This document shows positions 1-10,919 of a DNA stretch of 64,000 nucleotides, in pieces; position 1 is the first letter of the stretch; every line of letters starts with the position of its first letter. Under the pieces are notes generated by a model. The model searched no databases and had not been told where the DNA came from. It saw only the letters and a list, made by a program, of their open reading frames with translations. Source of the DNA: Rusavskia elegans (taxonomy: Eukaryota > Ascomycota > Lecanoromycetes > Teloschistales > Teloschistaceae); NCBI GenBank assembly GCA_011316305.1, contig SAUG01000030.1:682001-746000 (forward strand). Direction: 5' to 3'. Both the position numbers and the translations under genes were made by a program.

Positions 1-69
1 TACTCGATCAGGGACTCAAACCCCCAAGAAGACTGATCGTGCACCCTTCTCCTTAACCCACACCCAATA

Positions 70-783
70 ATGAGCTCCCAACCCTCCAACCTCGTCAACC
101 AACTAGCAACCCAGCTCGCAAACACCAAAAACCTACAGCCAACCCACCAATGGCTCACCGCATTCATGAGCACCCAAAAACCAACCACCCCTCTCCCCGC
201 CCTCACCCAAACCGCCTTATTCCGTCTCCTGTCCTCGGACATCACTACCTCCCTTGCCTCCGATGTTCCCAATCGCATCCTCCCTCCTGATATCCATAAT
301 GTCAATGTCAAAGAGTGTCGTTTGCAGGGTCCTGTTGTCGTACAGCTGCTGGGTATCGAGGACATGAGTAAAAGTCGATGGGAGCAGATTGAAGCGATCG
401 AAGCTTTGGAACGAGGCGAAGGGACGAAAGGGAGGGAAATCATAAGGGTCACAGCGACGGAAGGTGATGATGATTCTGGCGCTGTGGTTAATAAGGGTGG
501 AGGACCGCATAAGTTGTCGCTTCAGGATGCCCGTGGCACAGGTATCTATGGTATCGAGCTTAAAGATATCAAGGGAGTCGGGTTGGGTATGAGTATTGGT
601 TGCAAGATGGTTCTGAAGAATGTGCTGGTCGCGAGAGGGGTGTTGTTGATGGAACCTGCGAATACGACAGTCTTGGGGGGTAAAATCGAGGCTTTACACC
701 GGGCTTGGAAGGAGAACAGGAAAGTACAGTTGAAGGCTGCGATTGAGGCTAGTGAAAGGACTGCTCGCTCTAGTATATCATGA
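70..783 (+). CDS. rmi1: RecQ-mediated genome instability protein 1 (RMI1)
   Basis: Single-exon ORF of 237 aa, ATG at 70, TGA at 781. The N-terminal helical part (about residues 1-65) is followed by an OB-fold-like region (about 75-215) with the segments VVVQLLGIEDM and GIYGIELKDIKG, as expected for RMI1. In this family the protein binds Top3 and the RecQ helicase (Sgs1/BLM) in the nucleus and promotes dissolution of double Holliday junctions. The size matches fungal RMI1, which is shorter than the human protein. It converges on the next gene with about 150 bp between stop codons. Family assignment is from recognition of the pattern, not a search. Confidence 0.85.
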   Translation: MSSQPSNLVNQLATQLANTKNLQPTHQWLTAFMSTQKPTTPLPALTQTALFRLLSSDITTSLASDVPNRILPPDIHNVNVKECRLQGPVVVQLLGIEDMSKSRWEQIEAIEALERGEGTKGREIIRVTATEGDDDSGAVVNKGGGPHKLSLQDARGTGIYGIELKDIKGVGLGMSIGCKMVLKNVLVARGVLLMEPANTTVLGGKIEALHRAWKENRKVQLKAAIEASERTARSSIS

Positions 784-936
784 TGCTAACGATTCTTCTG
801 ATGACGATGCTACTCAGTTGGACTCGCTATTGTAAAATCATGAGCTTCAGTGGCAGTCGCCAACCACTAACGAGTGTTCTTTGCAACCGCATTCTGAGTA
901 GGTTTTGATCACGAGAATATCCGCAGACTGACGACC

Positions 937-2219
937 TCACTCACCCTCTACTTCCTCGTCCTCCGCTTCCTCGTCTTCCACTTCCTCATCCTCCACTTTC
1001 CAAACGCACAGCTTCTTGTCATAAAAACTCGTCGACACGTAAGTCATGTCTTCGACTTCTCGACCATTCAACCCCACCTGGAAATCACTGGCATAATACA
1101 ATGGTCTTATGCTTTCAGGATCCATGAATACGGCAAGGACCTCGATGTTCCAATTACCCTCGCCGTCGCAATGGACCTCAACTATTTTGCAGCCGGCATG
1201 GCTGCAGCTTGCAAGCACCGGAAAGCTGAATCCAGCTGGATCTTGCGGATCGGAAGGCCGTTGAAGAAGCTTCAGTTGCCAGACTCCGCCATCCAGTTGC
1301 CGTTCGACCATAATCGTTGCTTTTGTTCGTCCCTTTTTGATGTGCAAGACTCTGATGTACTCATCATAGCTGCCAGTAAGCAACACATCTGTACCTTTGT
1401 CCGTCCAAAGGGGAACGATAGCCGTGACGCCGGCGCCATGAGTCGTCTGGTCGTTCTGAAGTGTCCCATAAATAGGTGCGTTACGGAAATCTTTACGTCC
1501 ACCTGGGATGTCAACCACCAAGTGGCGACGGAGTGCTGAATCATCTCCCCCTGTATACAGAAATTGGGGTTGGAGGATTTCTCTTCTTGCGGACCACGCA
1601 GCAACCCAGGCCACTGTCGGTGTGTGCATCAAGAAGTGTACGCCGTCCTTTCTAGATGTCATGATTGGGGGTGCAGTGTTGGTCACTGCGATAGATCCAT
1701 CTGACATGGTAGCGGCTATCACCGATGACACCCAGTCAGACGGCGGGAAAGCCAAGGAAGTAACATCCACGTGAGGATCATTGACTACGACAGGGTTGCC
1801 AGATATTGTAACAGAGTAATGGCGGCTCGGAATGTCCGTGGAAGGGCCAGATTCGGAGGCAAGAGTGCCAATTAGAATCGTGCCAATGCTCGTAGCGAAC
1901 GCAAAGTCTTGTGGCTGGTTGGGAGAAAAGCGCAGGTCGAGGATGGCGAAAGGGAAGGAAAGGGTTTGAACGTGTTGCCTATGTAGTCAGTGTCCGTTTG
2001 AAGGCCTATAGGACTGACGAATGAGCTCATCACGTACAGGATACCGTGTTCCAGATGATATACGACAAGATTCCCGTCCTTCATAATAGTTCCATCAAAC
2101 TCACTATTCTTAAGTTCATAGGTCCCGACTATGAATATTTCTGGGTGGATCGGGCTGAAAGCTATGCAGCAAGGCTGTCGCTCAAGTGTTATGGACTCAA
2201 GCAGTTTGGTTTGCAACAT
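937..2219 (-). CDS. dph7: Diphthine methyltransferase, WD-repeat protein DPH7
   Basis: Two exons on the minus strand: 2219-2038 and 1978-937, joined by a 59-nt GT-AG intron in phase 2, giving 407 aa. The splice restores an unbroken frame (HGIL then QHVQTLSF). WD/beta-propeller repeats run through the protein; blocks such as YTGGDD, GVTAI, LLTGSYDEYIRV and GGVWQLK are typical of DPH7 (WDR85/Rrt2). The enzyme demethylates diphthine methyl ester before the final amidation of diphthamide on elongation factor 2, in the cytosol. The C-terminus ends in a low-complexity acidic tail of repeated VEDEE units, which is unusual and may be lineage specific. Confidence 0.85.
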
Positions 2220-2712
2220 GGCTGGTAGTGGTATGCTTTTGTTCCGTGATCATGACCTTGGAACCGTACAATGCAATCCATGAAAGTTTAAAGTACAACA
2301 CTGACAAAGTAGATATGACGACCCTGTGCCTTCCCAAAGGAAAATCGACTGGTACGCGCCTGCATGCAATGTCTACACCTACCAAGGCCTTGTGTCAGTT
2401 CTACGTCCGGTAAAGGCAGACACATGACAAGAAAGGTCTATCGGAAACACATGGAGACTCATCGACACATCAATGTTGACTCCCACCAATAGACTGTCTG
2501 ATCCCGGAAGCAAGTGACGCAGGAAAGTGCCATGTATAGATTAGTTGTATCGAACTTGGTAGTGTCGGCGACAACCAATCTCACCGGAGGGCTGAGTAGG
2601 GCTGACGTTGATATGTATCTCGGGCTTGACTGGAAATGGAAATGCCTAAGAGTACGAGAGAGTACTTTCTTCAACTGCAATCACCAGTACCTTCCAACCA
2701 CAAGAAGACACC

Positions 2713-3615
2713 ATGTCTACGTCGAAACTCTCCGATATCCTCTCACAACTACAGAATTCCTCCTCATCCCCGCCTCAGAAGATAACTTCCCTCCTTTCCT
2801 CCGCCAAACGCGAACTCCTCAACCTCGACGCCCTCCTCCCCAGACCCACAACCCCAACTCCAGTCCTCCTCCTTGCACGCCAAACACTCGAAACTGGCGC
2901 TCTTCTCTCCATTCGTCTCCAACAACCCGATGCCTTCACCCGTTACTACCAACAACTACTACCCTTCTACGAAATCCCCAACTCATCCTATCAAACCAGC
3001 AATAACGACCTCAAAAGCCAGCGGAGTAAAGTCACGGGGCTCTATCTGCTTCTGCTCTTGACCAAAGGTGATTACGCCGGTTTTCACACGGTCCTAGAGG
3101 GTTTGGAAGTGGAGCAGGCGGGCAAGGGTAAAGGGTTGGAGGGCGATGAGTTTATATCATATCCGGTGAAATTGGAGAGATGGTTAATGGAAGGAAGTTA
3201 TGATCGGGTGTGGGGCGCGACCAAGAGAGACGGTGTGCCGAGTGAGGAGTTCGGGGTTTTCAGTGAGGTGAGTCAGCTACCGCTCCCACGGCGCGAGGGC
3301 TCTAAGCAGTGTATGGACGAAGGCTGACCAGCATACAAGGTGCTGATTGGTACGATTCGAGACGAGATCGCTTCTTGCTCCGAGAAGGCATATCCGTCGC
3401 TACCAATAGCCAACGCAAAGAATCTGCTCTTCCTCGAGAGTGAAGGGAGCGTGGTGGGGTTCGCACAGGGGAGGGGTTGGTTGGTCAAGGATGGGAGGAT
3501 ATACTTCCCTCAACAGCAAGATGATATGCGGACAGAGAAGGAAATCTTGGTTGCGAGCGGACAAGTGATCGAGAATACAATAGGTTATGCCAGAGAGCTG
3601 GAGACGATCGTTTAG
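2713..3615 (+). CDS. rpn12: 26S proteasome regulatory subunit RPN12
   Basis: Exons 2713-3267 and 3340-3615, with a phase-0 GTGAGT...AG intron of 72 nt, encode 276 aa, the usual length of Rpn12/PSMD8. The C-terminal half carries the CSN8/PSMD8 (PCI-like) region with IANAKNLLFLESEG, GWLVKDGRIYFPQQ and the family's typical end GYARELETIV. Rpn12 is the last lid subunit to join and locks the lid onto the proteasome base. The N-terminal third is rich in Ser and Pro. ATG 2713 is chosen because it starts the conserved alpha-helical N-terminus and follows a short A/C-rich leader. A second proteasome gene (RPT3) lies about 45 kb away in the window. Confidence 0.92.
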
Positions 3616-3851
3616 AGCCGGGTATTAACATTGGTGGTACTAAAGCATTGAGCATGGCGTTCACAAAATCAGTTGCTTGCAAACCTACTGGCACTCGGTG
3701 ATGTCAGCCTAGGTATGTAAGGTCCAGTCAATTTTAATGGAGTGATTGCATCAAAATTCATCAGTGCAAAATTGGGTATCTCTAAACCGCAGCAGGTCGC
3801 TCAAATGCTCGCAACATCATAGAAAAGTCGCTCGACATCCGAGGTAACAAT

Positions 3852-4842
3852 TCACTTCTTCCGAGCTTCGAGCAGATCCCTCGAAGCATACAAGCTCGCT
3901 TTCAACCCCCATTCATTCTCCGAATTGATCCCAAGCTCTGTGAAGACATCTGCCTTGTAGTAGATTCCCCTCTCGTCCCCAGCACCCTTCTTCTTGACCA
4001 ATCCTAGCTCAACCAATCTTCCCAACACCCTCTTCACATCGTCAAGATCCGAAAAGTCTTTGGTGTAAACGCAGATAAGCCTCGGCACTCGATCACCTTT
4101 GTTGTCATCTGGCGCCACCTTCGCAGCGGTACCGAGCTCCCTGTTGACCGTCGCTTCCGCAATGATCGCCCATTGCCGATTGACATCCTCCGGGTACGGA
4201 AACAACATCCACTTGCCGCTTGTGCAATGTTTCTTTTTGGCGGCGGCTAGCAAGTCGTTCTCCAATGCTTTGCGCAAAGGAGTCAACTTCCTAGTTACAC
4301 TACCTTTCGCCTTTCCAGCCATCGAGGTCTCGGTTTCATTTTTCTTTTCGCTGAAGGCTTCAAGCAACTCCTCCGCAACCTTCATGAAGCCGGCTTGGTT
4401 TCGATCGGTAGGTCGCGATGTGGCGTGTGGGTTGGCGATGTAGATCCATGGGTACTGGGACGATACGGCGGTCGTAAGAGGTGGGAGACGTTTCAGAAAG
4501 TCTTCGACTGGCTCGTTGAGTTGGCGAGCACAGATCATGCCTTCATAGGGGTTGTATAGAGGTTTGTTCGGAGGAGGCGAGGAAGCAGCGTCAAGTTTTG
4601 CTCGAGCGGCGGCCGCGACGACGGGGAGAAGATGCGGATGGTTTTTCCAGTAGGTTGTTGGGTCGAAGCTGAAAGCCTTCTCTTCAAGCCTTGCGCGGTC
4701 TTCGGCGTCGCCTAGTGTAGGTACGGCTTTTTAATATGATTGTAATTGATACGTGGGAGCGTTGCGTACCGTAGAAGCTGGAGTCGCTTGAGAGGTATCC
4801 ATCTGTGGCAGCAAAGTCCGCCTCATCGTGCGTGCCTGCCAT
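3852..4842 (-). CDS. DUF1917 / BLES03-like protein
   Basis: Exons 4842-4770 and 4711-3852, joined by a 58-nt phase-1 GT-AG intron, give 310 aa. The N-terminus has YLSSDSSFYGDAED and then FSFDPTTYWKNHPHLLP; the core holds SSQYPWIYIANPH, SGKWMLFP and RLICVYTKDFSD, which resemble the eIF4E-like fold of the DUF1917/BLES03 (UPF0696) family. Function is not established for this family. A start at 4878 would add 12 residues; 4842 is preferred because the added residues look non-conserved. The promoter immediately upstream contains a 140-bp foldback sequence. Confidence 0.75.
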
Positions 4843-4921
4843 CGTAGACTCTGCTGGACCGCATCCGCAGAAGAACATTCATGGCGGTTGTAAGAAGGAA
4901 AGACTACTTTACTGCAAGCTC

Positions 4922-5061
4922 TACGGAGCTCGGAGGATGGCACCAAAAGCCCAGAATAATAGGTACGCTAAAAAGCCGACCCTAAGGTACCTTAGTCTAC
5001 GGTCGCAGCCTTAGCGTGTAAATATTCTGAACTTTTGGTGCCCCCTCGGCCATCCTCCGTA
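4922..5061. repeat. 140-bp foldback (MITE-like) inverted repeat
   Basis: Near-perfect palindromic unit centred on CTAAGGTACCTTAG (4982-4995). The arms pair from TACGGAG at 4922-4928 with CTCCGTA at 5055-5061, and continue inward through GGATGGC, GCACCAAAAG, CAGAATA and CGCTAA blocks, with a few mismatches and small indels. The outermost pair begins and ends with TA, as a TA target duplication would. It begins about 80 bp upstream of the DUF1917 gene start. This could be a mariner-type non-autonomous element or a simple foldback; copy number cannot be seen here. Confidence 0.7.
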
Positions 5062-5314
5062 AAGCCTGACAGTACTCGTATCCACAATTTCTACCCGGGC
5101 AAACATGGAGACAGTTCTCCTTGCTTTCGAAAGACCACAAATACACGAGAAGGTGATAGATCGCTAACTTATATGCGGTATAGAACGTTGACTATACCTG
5201 TCTCGCAAGTATGCCCCGAGCTGACGAAGAAGAGAAATAAGTACCTGGCCTCCTCGATTAATCGGATGGCTTCCTGAGGACCAGGACAAGGACACCTTTT
5301 GCTAGAAACAAAAG

Positions 5315-5866
5315 TCACACGGGTGGGGTTAGTCGCAGATGACTGGCGGTCCTGAAAGACGCGAGATTTCCTTCAGCGATAACAAAGTTTTGTATTTTGC
5401 TGTTGATGAACCAGCCATACTCGCATTGGAATTTGGTCCACTTATGAGATTTGTAGATTTGACCCAACCATGGGCTGTAACGCACCATTAATCGATTGGT
5501 AAAGGTGATTGAAAGTCCTTCCTCAAGTCCGCAGCGAATGGCCCCAATCCGAGGCCCAATCTCGTGGTTCGGACGTGCGTACTCTCTTACAAGTTCGGAA
5601 CCGTTGTTGCGATTGTTGTAGATGTTCTCGACTACCTGGATGAGAGGGACAGCGAAGTCATGCTCGGATACAAGCTCCTCCGAACGCTCCAGCAGTTTTA
5701 TCCCCAAAGACGAGGGGTCTCGATCAAGATTCCCGAGAGATGGATTTGCTGATGTAACGGGGACGGGCTCATCTGACCAGCTGATTCCGGAGTTCCTGTA
5801 ACGGATGATCAGAAGACTGAAGAATGATAATTTACGAGGGACAAGAGTATGTATTCAGTATTGTCT
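5315..5866 (-). pseudogene. Orphan open frame, possible coding remnant
   Basis: An open minus-strand frame ends with a stop at 5315 and stays open to about 5866, but has no ATG in its first part, so it could only be a terminal exon or a remnant. Possible acceptors (TTCTTCAG, TTACAG) precede it. The translation contains EHDFAVPLIQVVENIYNN and is compositionally protein-like, weakly recalling the helices after a fungal BTB domain. I found no matching upstream exon. It may belong with the decayed coding sequence further upstream. It could equally be chance. Confidence 0.3.
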
Positions 5867-6222
5867 GGAAACGTGCCAATGTCGCAAGCTGAGCTGCGTT
5901 CGTTTGTACTTGAGCGTACACATGCTTTGAATGCGGGTTCAATGCCAGCATGCACAATACGAAAGTTGGGGACAGAAACATCCTTTCAGAAAAGGTCTGG
6001 GATGTACTGTGATCCTTCAGCAGTCACAGGGTGGCAGCCTGCCTGATCTTTTAACACCCAGTGCGCAACAACGGCACCAACAGCCGTCGAAAAGATGTCT
6101 GTCAATTAGTGCCAACTCGATTCGCTGCTTTCGTCGCTAGTCGGCTCTTTCACATCTTCGGCAACACCATGACGGTCGACCTAAAGTGTCCAACCACTTG
6201 GATGCCTCGGGCTTGCTCTGGT

Positions 6223-7296
6223 CTATTGTGGACTGTAAGGCCCCAATTCGATCCATATATCAAAGGTGTGATCATTTCGTGTCCGTATCTCGGTGATTAC
6301 TTTCTTGCCAACAGCGACAGCGTGATCTGTAAGCAAATGGACGACTCCCTTGACATGGTCGGTTCCCAAGAACGCCAAGAAGAAGTACGGCCGCTCGGCT
6401 AAAGTCCACTTCCTCCATCCAAGGGAATGGCCGTGTACGAAGTCGAGATCTTGGGCTTCGTAAGCCGCTTTGGCGACGCTCCTGGTTCCCTTATTGAAAA
6501 TGTCCGTCTGTATGACCGTGCGTAAGGTCGGGATGCTTTCACCTGACTTCATTTCCTCAAGATAGTTGTGGAAAACAACGTCCGACCAGAAGAGCTTTTT
6601 CTGGGAGTCTTTGGCTCGCGAGTTGTATGTAGCAAAGATAACTCCACCTTGCGTTTGAACATGTTTTGATATGGCGAGTCATCATCCTCAGGTCCGTTTT
6701 GAGAGCTGCGGGAAAAGGTTATACACTTGGTGTATTCGTCAAGGAGTGAAAGCCCATAGTTTAAAAGATCCTGCTCAACCTCTTGGCCTGAATTGGACTC
6801 TTCGGTATCTGCAGGCTCGGTGCCGCAGTAATCGATGAAAAGCTGGAGGCGATCCACGTCCACTGCATTGGGGTCCTTCGGTTTTGCAAGGAGCGCATCC
6901 CAATATACGTGGCCTTTGGTACCACACGATGAATAATCTGACATGGAGGTTGATTTTCCTGGAACCCATCTGGCACAACAGGCAGGCCACCCTCTGGCCT
7001 TGCACGTATGATACAAGTGTCCGCAAAAAGCAGGAGAATGAGGTCGACTAACAGGATGATGGTTACGAGCGCAAGCTTAGCATTATGATATGAGAGGAAG
7101 CGATGTGATTCCACCGAAAATCTGCCCTGCAAAGAGACTCTCTCCACTCTACATGTGACCACCAATCTAGAGCAGGTTTCAAGGACCTGGGCCAATGTTT
7201 CTTATTTTCCATCGATGGACAAATGCTGCGACGCCTCGCTGGAACGCCCCACGTGTTTGAGTCGTAGAAGCGCGAAACGACGCTTGTTGGAAACAA
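6223..7296 (-). pseudogene. Decayed membrane-protein-like gene
   Basis: Protein-like sequence is spread over different minus-strand frames. From 5' to 3' it has a hydrophobic stretch (LALVTIILLVDLILLLFA, about 7020-7080), then a soluble frame with YWDALLAKPKDPNAVDVDRL, then, after at least one frame change near 6670 in an AAAA run, a frame with QGGVIFATYNSRAKDSQKKL and DLDFVHGHSLGWRKWTL, ending at 6223. No GT-AG intron of fungal length explains the changes, so I read it as an inactivated gene. GC content is ordinary, so decay looks like indels, not RIP. The family is not recognised. Confidence 0.5.
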
Positions 7297-7299
7297 TCC

Positions 7300-8370
7300 G
7301 ATAGGAAGGACCTCATTATGACCACAAAATAAATCAGACGACTGAGATGGCGAACGGACTTGGTCGGACTAATACCTCATGGGCGAAAAAGGACAATCGG
7401 CCCACTGCATCCCACCCCCTTTCCTAGTTCGAGCAGCTTAGATGCCGCTTTGTATACACAAAGTTTATCCTGGGTTGTAAAGACCACGAGTAACATTTAT
7501 GGATATTGGGTGTTGGAGATGATTTGAAGTTACAACACATGTAGGTAAGTCACTGAAGAGACGATGTAGTATAATTCATAAATGCTGACTGTGTACAGTA
7601 ATGTTTCCACCAATCGGATCTCTTCCAGCAGCATATCAATTAATGTCTAGTTTGGGAGTAATAAGATTTGACATTGTATTTCCGATACTTGTCTGATGCG
7701 ATTACAAACCTGTCTGGAAGACTTAGCAGATGGGCGACAGTCATCATCAGGTATACAGAGCAATCACTCGGTCAGTAATAATACATCACGGCCGGCGTAT
7801 TACTGTCTGCTCCCGAAACGTGGTCGACTTGTCGTCCTGCAGCCGACAGCCGCAACGGAATCTACGAGTAACGCTGCCGTTGTTCATCCAATTTCAGGAC
7901 TCTATGTAGCACCCCATGTCACACATATTGGAATATCTCTCGAACGCCGAGCGGCAATGCAGCCGTGACGGATCGCTTGCCAAAGCTTGATACCCATCTG
8001 CTACCTCCAGTCTGGAATTCTCGTCCTAGCTGAGGCTGATCTTTCCTTATGCAACGATATCTCCGTTTCTTTGATTATCTCCCGTAAACACAGTGTTTCC
8101 AAGTATCCCGTGCTGCTCCTTGCCGTCTCAATCATGGTCCTAGTTTATTTATATCCAGTCCGTCATTTGGTCGAAACATTCGTTGGAAAGAAGTTGCTCC
8201 TGTTCATATGCTTTAAGTACCCTCGGACCCTCACGATATGCCTCGAAATCCCTTCGACGTCTTTGCTTTTGCCTATCATCGCCACTGGTACATTGCCAGT
8301 GATACGTCGCCATCTTCTCGTGCGTTTTTCCATTCAGCCTTGACCAGCAACCACCAGGCGTCAGCTCAAC
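7300..8370. other. Intergenic region and 5' leader
   Basis: About 1.07 kb between the decayed gene and the secreted-protein gene. Short open frames on the plus strand (for example 7987-8343, hydrophobic) show no family resemblance and lack codon patterns of the neighbours. It probably holds the promoter and leader of the downstream gene. No RNA gene or repeat seen. Confidence 0.5.
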
Positions 8371-10107
8371 ATGCTTCTCCTCAAGGCCACCTTAACCGCA
8401 ATTACCCTCGCTGTCTTACCTGTATCTTTGGCGTCACCATTCCCAGCCGCAGCCCCTGCGCCCATTGAATCATGTGAATATGACGATTTGATAAAAGACA
8501 CCAGGTTTCTCACCAAGTCGGGTCTCAACTGCCTGGTAGCTCAAGACCCGGACTGCTGGGATGAGCTGTCCGTATCCCAATACGTCAGGGATTGGGTAAA
8601 GGGGCGTAGAGGAAGGGCCTGTGGGACCCAAGGTTTAGCTGGACAATTTGGGAATTGCTTCGTCGCGTCATACCAAAAACTTCCCTATTGCAATTCTATC
8701 TCGGTTGGCGCTTGTGCCGAAGATGGAGTCACGGAGGCCTCACTGGTCAAAAGCGATGTTATCGAGGTCAACGGCGAATCACCTCCCATCACCTGCTTGG
8801 AAAGGCGCCAATGGTCCACGGTATTGTATAATATAAAGAGTAAGTGGAGTGAAGCCCTTAAGTATAAGAGATAATGACGAATTATCTTCGTAGGCCTGCA
8901 TAAATTCTACAACACTTGGTATATGGCGTCCAGTTTCGCCTCAGGTGCAACGGCCGAACTTATCGGCAAGATTGTCGATATCACATCACCGCCGCCAAAA
9001 CAACAGCAACTCTGGGGAACCGTACTCATAGACGCGTTACTCTCAGGTCTGGCATTCTTACCGGTACCAGGTCTTGCTGCAGGAGCCGCTACTGGTTCTA
9101 GACTCCTCTCCAGTGGTGGTGCTATCAAATACGCCTCCACTGCCGTCTCAACAGTGAAAGGACTCGAAGCACCAGGTCGAATAGCATTGACCGCAGCCGG
9201 TAGCGTGTACAGTAAATTATTCCCTCATGATGGAAGCGCAGCCTCAAACCTCATCCAAGCAGCAAATCTTCAGGTGGAACTTACCAATCTGGCGGACCAG
9301 TTGGCAGCACGGCTAGGCCCCGCGCTGGACACTGCCATGAACGATGCCGAATCCTTTTTGAACTTGACGGAAACTGGCTTATACAACTCTCCTACCCCAC
9401 CTCTCCTTGTCAATGGCACTTCGAATCTCGAAATGGCCATGACGACCTACATTGTGTCAATATCATTGTCAGCATCCACTTGGTTCGTTGGACGTGCAGC
9501 TGACACGACAATAAACAAGTTACTAGACGGCTCTCAGGGTTCGTTGAACGTCGACTACGGCTGCAAAGCGGTCGATCCGGCGTCTGGCTGGTGTGGCAGC
9601 GCCGTATGGCAGGACACCCCGAATAACCAAGGCCTCACACTCATCCAGGCCGAATCGGGCCTCAATAACCCGTACGACACATATCAGAAATTCATGGGTA
9701 CCGCTGTTTTTGACAAACCCGTCACAAATCCCGAGCTGCTTCTGCAAGGGGCTGCACAGTGTCGACAGCGACTTGGGGCTGGATGGGGAGGTGCTGCCGT
9801 TACTTTGTGGTCCGGCGGTGTTCCCAACTTTGATTGTCTTTCGCAGTTGAAGGTCTGCACTTGGAAGCCGGACTGCCAGATCGATAATGATGTCGACGCC
9901 AACAAATGCGAGTATATAGAGGAGGATTGCCAACCGGAAACTGGATACGGATACCTGACACAAGATAGGCCCAGCGGTATAGGCTTCAGTACGGGAAATG
10001 CCGTGGATGCCGATCACCTGGACGACTTCTATGTGCCGCCAGGCTATATGGGACCCTTCAGGACGGGAGATCTTCATGGCATGCAACTAAGAACGACGAC
10101 AGATTAG
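8371..10107 (+). CDS. Large secreted Cys-containing protein, unknown function
   Basis: Exons 8371-8839 and 8894-10107 with a 54-nt phase-1 GTAAGT...TAG intron encode 560 aa. The N-terminus is a clear signal peptide (MLLLKATLTAITLAVLPVSLA) followed by an Ala/Pro segment. About residues 30-150 carry evenly spaced Cys (DPDCWDEL, RACGTQG, FGNCFVASY). The middle (about 165-400) is Ala/Gly/Leu rich and amphipathic, with FLPVPGLAAGAATGS. The C-terminal part (about 390-560) is Cys/Trp rich (YGCKAVD, GWCGSAVW, VCTWKPDC, EEDCQPETGYGY). Potential N-glycosylation sites include NLT and NGT. I know such proteins only as uncharacterised fungal secreted proteins (possibly the DUF7872 type). It could be an effector or wall protein; that is inference. 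Confidence 0.75.
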
Positions 10108-10442
10108 TAGAAGTTGTAGCATTATTCCATAGTCATGATTCAGAACCCCCCGCTTGATGCGATGGTGCTGCTTTACCAAGCTCGGTATATCGCTCTGCTG
10201 CGTACAAGGCGTATTGCTTTCGATATTGGCTAGAACATCCTGTTCTACGAGTCGAATAACTTGCAGTCTGTTATTAGCAGTCATCGTGACCGAGCCGATG
10301 CTCCAGTTGAGCCGTTGCATTCACCCAATTCCATTTGTAGGCGACCTATCAAGGTACAGGATTGTGATATGAGTAGAGGATTCCGTCCTATACATCCCAC
10401 CAGCAGACGCCGATATCCTGCTCCCATCAGCACTATCATCAA

Positions 10443-10919
10443 TCACCCCGCTACCGAACAACAGCAAAAAAACTCACAAGCCCGTTTCAAATGCTCAAGA
10501 TCATTCTCCCGATTCGATTCCCTCGCCTCCTCGAGTATCTCATCAATACCCTTTTCCTTCAAAGCTTTCTTCGAATTCCCATCCACTTCAGCGGCCCAGA
10601 TCCTGCACACGAAAAGGGAAAAAGAGGGACGGTGACTTACGGTGAGGCAAGCTTTATATTGCTTGAATAAGGGCTGGCATTCATCGGTTGTCGAGTCACC
10701 GCGTAGAAATTCTGGAGAAACCAGATGTGAGGTTAATGGAGATGGGGATGAGGGTTTGATGGGTTGGTGGTGGTTTCGGGACTTACTTTCGCTGTACCAT
10801 TTTAGGAAGCAGGAGTCGTAGCGCCTGTGAAATTTTAGTCGGATTATCAGAGGCGTTTTAGGGAGAAGGGATGATTACTCTTTGACTTCGTTACATTCTG
10901 GTGCGAGGGATGCGGACAT
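10443..10919 (-). CDS. mdm35: Mitochondrial intermembrane-space chaperone MDM35 (TRIAP1)
   Basis: Four exons: 10919-10879, 10824-10787, 10711-10641 and 10568-10443, with introns of 54, 75 and 72 nt. The product begins MSASLAPECNEVKERYDSC and has both twin CX9C motifs (C9/C19, and DEC-QPLFKQYKA-C), then KALKEKGIDEILEEARESNREND. This is Mdm35/TRIAP1, which carries Ups1/Ups2-type lipid transfer proteins in the intermembrane space after Mia40 oxidation. The gene is too interrupted to appear as one long frame. The exact C-terminus is uncertain: after HLKRA the sequence GTGAGT could be a further donor, so the stop at 10443 may be replaced by a short extra exon. Confidence 0.85.

Noticed and set aside
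7987..8343. Hydrophobic 118-codon frame
   Set aside because: Ends just before the secreted-protein gene; looks like its leader and shows no family match.
9523..10086. 187-codon minus-strand frame
   Set aside because: Antisense to exon 2 of the secreted protein gene, whose signal peptide and splicing are coherent.
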